From Oscillibacter sp. ER4 (lineage in GTDB: Bacteria > Bacillota > Clostridia > Oscillospirales > Oscillospiraceae): DNA of 42,238 nucleotides. Positions 36,785-42,238 of this stretch are shown here, piece by piece; within the stretch, counting starts at the first letter, position 1, and each line of letters opens with the position of its first letter. The position numbers were made by a program, and so were the translations under genes. The stretch lies in assembly GCF_000765235.1 (NCBI RefSeq), contig NZ_JPJG01000040.1, positions 1-42,238 on the forward strand, in the 5' to 3' direction. The notes under the pieces were generated by a model, which saw nothing but the letters and a program-made list of their open reading frames with translations, was not told the DNA's origin and did not search any database.

Positions 36785-39061
36785 TCATTCAAATTTGATT
36801 TCTTCTTCAGCGTGCTGGTAAATATCAAGCTGATTCTGGACATCAAGCTTAGTGACCAGCCAACCACGCGCCATGCAGAGTTTTTTGAAATCCTCTATGC
36901 GGTTTACCCCGTTCATCTCTTTCAAGGTAATAACGACGCCAAAAGGCAAGGACTTTTTACTCTGTGGTTGCATTCGTTCCTTGGTTTTAATGCTCAATCC
37001 CCAAAGACCTGAATCATATGCTTTCCTCGGAACCGATCTGGTTTTCAGCACATCGCTGATATGTTTCACATTATCCCATTTCCGATACAACTTCCGGGCA
37101 TTTTCTTCATAAATAACACGCAACCCTTCTTCCGCTTGAGAGTTATTATTTATGGACTTAATAACAGCTCGGCCCTTACTTGTATTAAGGCGACCAAAAT
37201 GCAAGTCCATTTCTGTGCTTGTGTAATCGACACCTTGATTGCGATCGCAGAACGGGAAATATGCCAGAGTCGCTCGTGCGTAGTAGGGGTGGGCATCCTT
37301 TACTACAGGAACAGGAAGATTATAGGTATATGCCTCGTATGCCTCTGCAGTTCCGCTCAAGATGAACCTAATCTCATCGTCTGCACTCTGGATTATTTCT
37401 GAAATATGAATCGGAACAACACCATAGCCAATCGTATTCGACGGATCATCCTTCCTACTCCACCCTGCTGCTGCATCAATGATAAGTGCTTTTGCAACCT
37501 CACGGCTCAAGCCCATAACACAAATCAAATAGGCCATTTTCCGCGTAATCCACGGCGCCGCCAAAGAGGTACCGGAGGCGTAAATTGCACCATTTGAATC
37601 GCGACATACGGCAATACGATCATAGTATTGCGGGCCATCTCCACCATAATAACTGACATCAGGCTTGTGAAAGAATGAAAGAACAGGTCCAACGCGCGTA
37701 TACGATGCCGGTTTTTTGTTAAAAGCAACAGAATTTACAACCAAGGAATTCAGAGAATCAGCCGGAGATCCAATTCTCATTTTTTCTTTCTTTTCCTCTT
37801 TAGGTCGATTGGTTCCAGCTACTACAAAAAGCACGTCATACTCACTTTGGATGCGATCCAACTCAGCTGCTTCAGGAGATATAAAGCTTGGATTTACCTC
37901 TTTCGTAGATCCAAGAGACAAGTTCCACACTTTAATATCACGATTGGTGGCCACAATATCTCGAATCAACCTAAGGATAGAAAATGAACTAAATGGTCCA
38001 TTTGTCGCAACGCCAAAATGACGCACACGGAATCGACCACATCCGTCATCAAGCTCAGGGTTTCCTCTTGGTCCATCCACAATAATTGAAGTAACCTCTG
38101 TACCGTGGTAATAATCAGATTTTTGAAGTGGAATATCCGGGTCAAGCATATTGTGGTACTCAACCCACTCGTTGAAATAAACCTCTGTGTTAAACTGAGT
38201 GTCAATAACACCTACCACAGGCTCATTTTGCGGCGAAGGGATAATGTCGTTGCTTTTGAACGACGCTGTGTCCGCCTCGAAAATTATATCATCTTTGGTA
38301 AGTTCGGACATGTCGACAACATTCATTGCAATCAAGTACGATGCGTTATTCAAAAGGAGGCGTATCTCATCTTTTGTCAATCGAATGGTTGTCTCATCTA
38401 TGATGCGATCATCGTAGATATTAATACCAAACTTTGCCAGAAGAGCCTTTGTTTCAACCCGTGTCTTATAAATGGTAACGATTGACTCTTCGAGAATATC
38501 ATCGTTTACCCGATCGATGTTAAAGGACTCCACATAGTGGCAGTCCAACACGACACCCAAGAAAGAGGTTCTTTTTATAATTTCTTGAAACACATAATCC
38601 TTTTCTACAGCAATTCGTTCGGTGTCTGTTGCAGTAATCTCTCCAGCATATCCAGCATCAATGACATCTGCTGCACTCCCAAGATACTCAACAGCTCTCT
38701 CTATCGCACGTAATGAGACATAATGAGTAAAAACATGCTTCTGTATTTCTTTGCCCTCTCCATCAATGTCCCACGCAAACTTTGCGCCTCGGATAGAGTC
38801 AGCCGGCATTTTTCCGCCATCTGCCAGCAAGATTCGAATGCGATTACTCTTAGCGACAACATGCTTATAATGCACGCTGACAAGGGCACCTGCAATTTCT
38901 CTGTGCTCTTTCCAATACTTCAAAATTTCTTTAAGTTGATTCTGAAGTGAGCGAACATGGGCGCTTGAAACTGTTTTTCCTTTGGGCAACACAGGGGGAC
39001 CGAAAGCCTGTGTATTAGACCTTTGTTCAAACCGACCTTTCAACAGGAGAATATCATTCAC
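36785..39061 (-). CDS. ietS: Subtilisin-like (S8) serine protease, IetS-like
   Basis: The 758-residue protein has a ~280-residue N-terminal domain of unknown fold, then an S8 catalytic domain with Asp287 (GVIDTQF), His319 (YYHGTEVTS), Asn418 (oxyanion, AGTN) and Ser499 (ASGTSLAAPW), and a ~230-residue C-terminal region. No signal peptide is present, so it should act in the cytoplasm. GTG 39061 has AGGAGG 8 bases upstream and overlaps the ATPase stop by 8 bases. By architecture it matches IetS, the toxic protease of the IetAS toxin-antitoxin and anti-phage system; that function is inferred. Composition is AT-richer than the core genes. Confidence 0.82.
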   Translation of the reverse strand: MNDILLLKGRFEQRSNTQAFGPPVLPKGKTVSSAHVRSLQNQLKEILKYWKEHREIAGALVSVHYKHVVAKSNRIRILLADGGKMPADSIRGAKFAWDIDGEGKEIQKHVFTHYVSLRAIERAVEYLGSAADVIDAGYAGEITATDTERIAVEKDYVFQEIIKRTSFLGVVLDCHYVESFNIDRVNDDILEESIVTIYKTRVETKALLAKFGINIYDDRIIDETTIRLTKDEIRLLLNNASYLIAMNVVDMSELTKDDIIFEADTASFKSNDIIPSPQNEPVVGVIDTQFNTEVYFNEWVEYHNMLDPDIPLQKSDYYHGTEVTSIIVDGPRGNPELDDGCGRFRVRHFGVATNGPFSSFSILRLIRDIVATNRDIKVWNLSLGSTKEVNPSFISPEAAELDRIQSEYDVLFVVAGTNRPKEEKKEKMRIGSPADSLNSLVVNSVAFNKKPASYTRVGPVLSFFHKPDVSYYGGDGPQYYDRIAVCRDSNGAIYASGTSLAAPWITRKMAYLICVMGLSREVAKALIIDAAAGWSRKDDPSNTIGYGVVPIHISEIIQSADDEIRFILSGTAEAYEAYTYNLPVPVVKDAHPYYARATLAYFPFCDRNQGVDYTSTEMDLHFGRLNTSKGRAVIKSINNNSQAEEGLRVIYEENARKLYRKWDNVKHISDVLKTRSVPRKAYDSGLWGLSIKTKERMQPQSKKSLPFGVVITLKEMNGVNRIEDFKKLCMARGWLVTKLDVQNQLDIYQHAEEEIKFE

Positions 39062-40103
39062 ATGATTCGCCTCCTTTTAGTTCGCGAGCAACGCTGCTTT
39101 TTGACCTTTTGGTTAAAATTTCAATTTCTCGAACTGTAAAGTCCTGTGCCTGAAGTTCTTGCAAATTTTCTGCCTTAGATCCTGTCACGGCATAATATAG
39201 TCTTCTAAAGTAATCTTGGCCATCATTTGGGTCACTGAAGGCGATTGAGGTTTTGATTATATTTTTTAGCTCACCTGGAAATGGCATAGGTTTAAGCAAT
39301 CCGACTATTTTGCGGAACAAGCGTACATCACGGCTTGCAAGCCTGAACTTAACAAGATAGCGATCCAGCATTTTTTCCGCAATTTCTATCAAATCCTTGT
39401 TGGAATAGCGATTAAAATCAATTATAGAATCAAACCTTCGAGAAAGTGCTTTATCAAAATGTTGGTACAAATTAGTTGTCGCAACCAGAATCATCTTCTC
39501 GCTCATTTGATCAAAGCCTTTTAGTAACGCAGAAGTAGCCCGGCCCATTTCTCGGATATCATTCGGGTTCGTTCGGTCAAGTGCAATGGCATCGATTTCA
39601 TCAAACAGTACAATCACACGATCTGGCTGAGGAAAGCTATTAATTTCTTTAAAAAGCGTTGATATGTTTTTCTGTGTTTGGCCTAACTTGCTATCAATGA
39701 CAGAAGAGAAATCAACCATGAATATTTCACGTTCAAGTATTCTGGCGAGCTGTTTAACAGCTTCTGTCTTTCCTGTGCCTGGTGCACCTTGGAACAGAAA
39801 CTTATGAATACCAATATTATGAGCGATGGCGTTAACGACACCCAGCAAATCTTGCATGATGCTATCCGGAAGCAGCAACATATCCTCTTTGGACTCAATT
39901 TTTTCAAAAAATGTTGAGTCGTAATCTTCCATTTGGGGAACAAAAGTGTTTACATTGGAAAGAAGTGAGACGATATATTCTGCAAGTTGGGAATCACCCG
40001 TTGCGTCAAATTCCTTCGCGATTTCAAGTGCTTCATTTCTAAATCCATCGTCGTTCTTCTCGGCGTAATATCGAATCAAGCTAATAACATTCTTTTTTTT
40101 CAT
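39054..40103 (-). CDS. ietA: AAA+ ATPase, IetA-like antitoxin/sensor, with C-terminal HTH-like tail
   Basis: The 349-residue protein has Walker A GAPGTGKTE (residues ~106-114), Walker B VIVLFDEIDAIA (~164-175), sensor 1 ATTN (~208-211) and arginine finger pair SRRFD (~221-225), as in classic FtsH/Cdc48-type AAA modules. The tail (DFTVREIEILTKRSKSSVAR, ~321-340) looks like a helix-turn-helix. ATG 40103 has GGGAG 8 bases upstream. It is translationally coupled to the protease gene. In IetAS the ATPase restrains the protease. The tail could bind the GGGACA boxes in its own promoter. Confidence 0.82.
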   Translation of the reverse strand: MKKKNVISLIRYYAEKNDDGFRNEALEIAKEFDATGDSQLAEYIVSLLSNVNTFVPQMEDYDSTFFEKIESKEDMLLLPDSIMQDLLGVVNAIAHNIGIHKFLFQGAPGTGKTEAVKQLARILEREIFMVDFSSVIDSKLGQTQKNISTLFKEINSFPQPDRVIVLFDEIDAIALDRTNPNDIREMGRATSALLKGFDQMSEKMILVATTNLYQHFDKALSRRFDSIIDFNRYSNKDLIEIAEKMLDRYLVKFRLASRDVRLFRKIVGLLKPMPFPGELKNIIKTSIAFSDPNDGQDYFRRLYYAVTGSKAENLQELQAQDFTVREIEILTKRSKSSVARELKGGESCE

Positions 40104-40129
40104 GAAACACACTCCCTTCCTTTATACAG

Positions 40130-40185
40130 TGTCCCATTTCAATCTTATTGTATACTTGCGGGACAATTTTGTCAATACTGGGACA
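40130..40185 (-). promoter_or_regulatory. ietA promoter with three GGGACA/TGTCCC boxes
   Basis: Minus-strand TTGACA (40175-40170), 17 bases and TACAAT (40152-40147) form a strong promoter. On the + strand, GGGACA occurs at 40160-40165 (in the spacer) and 40180-40185 (just upstream of -35), exactly 20 bases apart. Inverted TGTCCC lies at 40130-40135 downstream of the start region. This looks like an operator array for tight control. Confidence 0.75.
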
Positions 40186-40259
40186 AAAATATTTTTCTTC
40201 ACTTGACATAAATAGACCGAAATGATACCCAAAAAAGGATTTCCATTCCCCTTTTTCTA

Positions 40260-41738
40260 CTACTTACCACCCATCGGTTCCTGGGCTGGCAACGTGCCCT
40301 CCGCCTTTTGCCGCTTCAGCTCCGCCAGCTCAGATTTCATCTCCACAATCAGTACCTTGAGCTTCTCCTCGCACTCCTCGCGGGTATGGGCGTAGACATT
40401 GCGGGAGTGCTTCTTGCCGTCAATCCACATGGGTGAGTAGCGCCCCTCCCACAGGCTTGGCCCTTTGGATGAGATACACCCGGTACCTGCCCTGCGGCGG
40501 CTGGGCAGGACAGGCTTGAAATCGCTCATTCTCGGCTTATCCGGCTGGCCGGGGGTGGTTTCCTGGCCTGGTGCTGAACCGCCCTCAGGCGGCGCTGCTT
40601 TGCCGATTCCCCGGTCAATGTTGGCGGCGGCTGTGCGCTGCATATCGTCGGTGATATGTGTGTAGATATCCAGCGTGGTTGCTGCCGACACATGGCCCAG
40701 CATGGCGGAGAGTGTTTTGACATCCATGCCGTTCTGCAAAGCCAGCGTTGCGAAGGTATGGCGGAGGTCATGAAATCTTACTTGCTTGCACCCGGCGTGT
40801 TCCAGAATAAGTTGGAGCCGATGGCGTACCACGCCGGGGGTAATCGGACAGTCCTCCTTTATCGGAGACGGGAACATCCAACGGGAGTTTACCGTTTTCT
40901 TATACTCCCGCAGCACCTCAACTACCGAAGGCGGCAGGACGATTTTGCGGATGGAGTTTTTGGTTTTCGGCTCGCTGAACTGAAGTTCTCCATTGACCTG
41001 GTAGACCTGCTTATTCACATTCAGTACGCCAGTCTCAAAGTCCAGGTCATCCCATTGGAGCGCCATCAGCTCACCACGCCGCAGGCCGGTGGACAGGTCC
41101 AGGAGGAAGAGTTCATAGTAGCCCTCAGCCTTAGCCTGAATGAGAAACCGCTGAAGCTCGTCCCGGTCCAGCACCTGCATCTCCCGTGCTTTCTTGGGCG
41201 GCAGTTTACAGCCAATGGCCGGGTTGGTGCGGATGAGCCCCTCCTGCACGGCCTTCTCCAGTGCGGTGCGGCAGGTGGCATGACACATACGCACCATCCG
41301 GTCGGACAGTCCCTCGCCAAAGCGTTCCGTGAGGGTCTTCCGGCCATTCTTTTTGAGCCGTGCGTAGAACTGCTGCAGGTCGTTCTGGGTCAGCTTGTTC
41401 AGCGGAATGTTACCAATCTCCGGAGCGATATGCAGACGGATACGGCTCTCATAACCTAACTGGGTGGTGGGGCGGATCTTGGGCTTGGAGTGGGTCTCGT
41501 ACCAATACTCCAACCAGTCGCCGAACCGCATGTCCGGCTTCACCTTGTCGGACTTGATGCCGCCCAGCTCCTCTTTTAGGTTCTGAAGCTTCTCAGCACA
41601 CTCCCGCTTGGTTTTAGCGAGTACGTTCTTCGTCTTGGGATAGCCCTTATCGTCGTAGCCGACGACATAGCGCCCTTCCCAGCGGCCATCCGCCCGCTGT
41701 CTTATTGTTCCTTCTCCGCCTTTTCGTTTTCTTGCCAC
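40260..41738 (-). CDS. Tyrosine site-specific integrase with N- and C-terminal arm-binding-like domains
   Basis: The 492-residue protein starts GTG 41738 with GGAG 7-8 bases upstream. Residues ~1-60 form an AP2-like arm-binding domain (GEGTIRQRADGRWEGRYVVG). A SAM-like core-binding domain follows. The catalytic domain has Arg in TGLRRGEL, His/Arg in HDLRHTFA (Arg ~326), GHVSAATTLD and Tyr ~359 in DIYTH. After the Tyr, ~120 residues are added, including a second copy of the N-terminal pattern (SLWEGRYSPMWIDGKKHSRN, then YAHTREECEEKL). It overlaps the upstream integrase by 37 bases. It should catalyse integration or excision of the island; the target is unproven. Confidence 0.9.
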   Translation of the reverse strand: MARKRKGGEGTIRQRADGRWEGRYVVGYDDKGYPKTKNVLAKTKRECAEKLQNLKEELGGIKSDKVKPDMRFGDWLEYWYETHSKPKIRPTTQLGYESRIRLHIAPEIGNIPLNKLTQNDLQQFYARLKKNGRKTLTERFGEGLSDRMVRMCHATCRTALEKAVQEGLIRTNPAIGCKLPPKKAREMQVLDRDELQRFLIQAKAEGYYELFLLDLSTGLRRGELMALQWDDLDFETGVLNVNKQVYQVNGELQFSEPKTKNSIRKIVLPPSVVEVLREYKKTVNSRWMFPSPIKEDCPITPGVVRHRLQLILEHAGCKQVRFHDLRHTFATLALQNGMDVKTLSAMLGHVSAATTLDIYTHITDDMQRTAAANIDRGIGKAAPPEGGSAPGQETTPGQPDKPRMSDFKPVLPSRRRAGTGCISSKGPSLWEGRYSPMWIDGKKHSRNVYAHTREECEEKLKVLIVEMKSELAELKRQKAEGTLPAQEPMGGK

Positions 41739-42238
41739 GGTTTCAACTCCTTTCCGAACAGATCTTCCATGAAGCCGCCCACGATGCCGCTGGCCTGCCG
41801 CTGCATATCCGAAGTCACATGGGTGTAAGTGTCCAGGGTAAAGGATGCATTGGTATGGCCCAGGATACCGGACAAGGTCTTAGCGTCCACGCCGCTGGTC
41901 AGAGCGTGAGTTGCGAATGTATGTCGCAAGTCATGGAATCGGATGTCGGGGAGACCGGCCTGCTGGAGTAGTACTTTCAGTTGGCGGTATGCCGAGTCGG
42001 GATTTACCGGCAACTCCGGGCTGGTGGGATGAGGGAAGATCCATTGACTGATGGCTCGTTTCTTTCTCTGCCGCAGGAGCTCCACGATGCTCTGGGGTAG
42101 GATGATGGTGCGTGTTCCCTTGCTGGTCTTGGTGTCGCCCAGAGCGAACACGCCCATCTTTTTGCTGTGGAGGGTGCGGCACACTTTCAGCGTGCCTTTC
42201 TTCTCATCAAAGTCCTTCCACATCAGGCCGCAAATCTC
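41702..42238 (-). CDS. Second tyrosine integrase, C-terminal part (runs off right edge)
   Basis: The frame is open to the window edge (EICGLMWKDFDEKKG), so the apparent ATG at 42223 is internal. The catalytic C-terminus has FHDLRHTFATHAL, GHTNASFTLDTYTH (nucleophile Tyr) and a short charged tail ending EKAEKEQ. It overlaps the next integrase by 37 bases, giving a coupled pair. The N-terminal half lies outside. Confidence 0.9.
   Translation of the reverse strand, partial: EICGLMWKDFDEKKGTLKVCRTLHSKKMGVFALGDTKTSKGTRTIILPQSIVELLRQRKKRAISQWIFPHPTSPELPVNPDSAYRQLKVLLQQAGLPDIRFHDLRHTFATHALTSGVDAKTLSGILGHTNASFTLDTYTHVTSDMQRQASGIVGGFMEDLFGKELKPWQENEKAEKEQ

Larger units (their letters stand above)
35593..42238. 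mobile_element. Genomic island beside tRNA-Pro (right end outside the window)
   Basis: From the tRNA rightward the sequence becomes visibly AT-rich, at least to ~40250. It carries DUF3892 and DUF2188 genes, a candidate RNA, an IetAS-like ATPase-protease pair and two tyrosine integrases. The integrase genes are more GC-rich than the cargo, suggesting a mosaic. No second att repeat is visible, so the right boundary and whether this is one element cannot be decided here. Confidence 0.72.

Overview
The window looks like chromosome from a spore-forming, high-GC clostridial Firmicute, probably an Oscillospiraceae/Ruminococcaceae-type gut anaerobe. Supporting signs are the tig-clpP-clpX-lon-engB and rplS-lepB-rbgA-rnhB-yraN gene orders, a SpoIVFA/SpoIVFB-like pair next to the paired radical-SAM/DUF2344 genes, a clostridial feoA-feoA-feoB locus with a Cys-rich FeoB-associated peptide, strong AGGAGG-type ribosome sites and a GC-rich codon style. 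This placement is inference from gene content; no taxonomic marker gene such as 16S rRNA is present.

Layout. 1-1.1 kb: a BlaI/BlaR1-type repressor and sensor-protease pair (BlaR1 runs off the left edge) behind a perfect operator dyad. 1.1-4.8 kb (+): an NhaC-type antiporter, a HAD phosphatase, a SpoU/TrmH RNA methyltransferase and a small methyltransferase. 4.8-11.2 kb (-): trigger factor, ClpP, ClpX, Lon and EngB, a protein folding and quality-control cluster. 11.3-15.1 kb (-): L19, signal peptidase I, RbgA, RNase HII, YraN and a metallophosphoesterase. 15.2-19.2 kb (-): M23 and M50 peptidases resembling SpoIVFA/SpoIVFB, then a radical SAM protein and DUF2344. 19.3-23.6 kb: an ATP-grasp/PHP/polysaccharide-deacetylase operon, divergent from a LysR regulator. 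23.6-27.8 kb: the ferrous-iron feo operon divergent from a DtxR/MntR-type regulator, with matching operator-like elements in both promoters. 27.9-31.4 kb (+): an ECF sigma factor with an apparently self-recognised promoter, a DUF4367-like anti-sigma factor, a 49-residue small protein, a membrane protein split by an in-frame TGA, and a secreted stalk-domain protein. 31.4-34.9 kb: D-serine ammonia-lyase, YvcK, a PaaI-type thioesterase and DUF3783.

34.9-42.2 kb is a recombination hotspot and genomic island. Three truncated 5' halves of tRNA-Pro(TGG), each ending at the anticodon loop, precede one intact tRNA-Pro(TGG). The intervals carry promoter, terminator and integrase-arm-like repeats, which reads like a fossil record of repeated integrations. 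To the right the DNA becomes visibly AT-richer and holds two small DUF genes (DUF3892, DUF2188), a candidate small RNA, and an overlapping AAA+ ATPase/subtilisin-like protease pair that matches the architecture of the IetAS toxin-antitoxin and anti-phage system. The ATPase promoter carries three GGGACA boxes. Two tandem, overlapping tyrosine integrases follow; the second runs off the right edge.

The most interesting content is the IetAS-like module with its apparent autoregulatory control region and neighbouring candidate RNA, on an island beside a repeatedly used tRNA-Pro target. Next come the ECF envelope module with its UGA-split gene and the shared operators of the iron locus.
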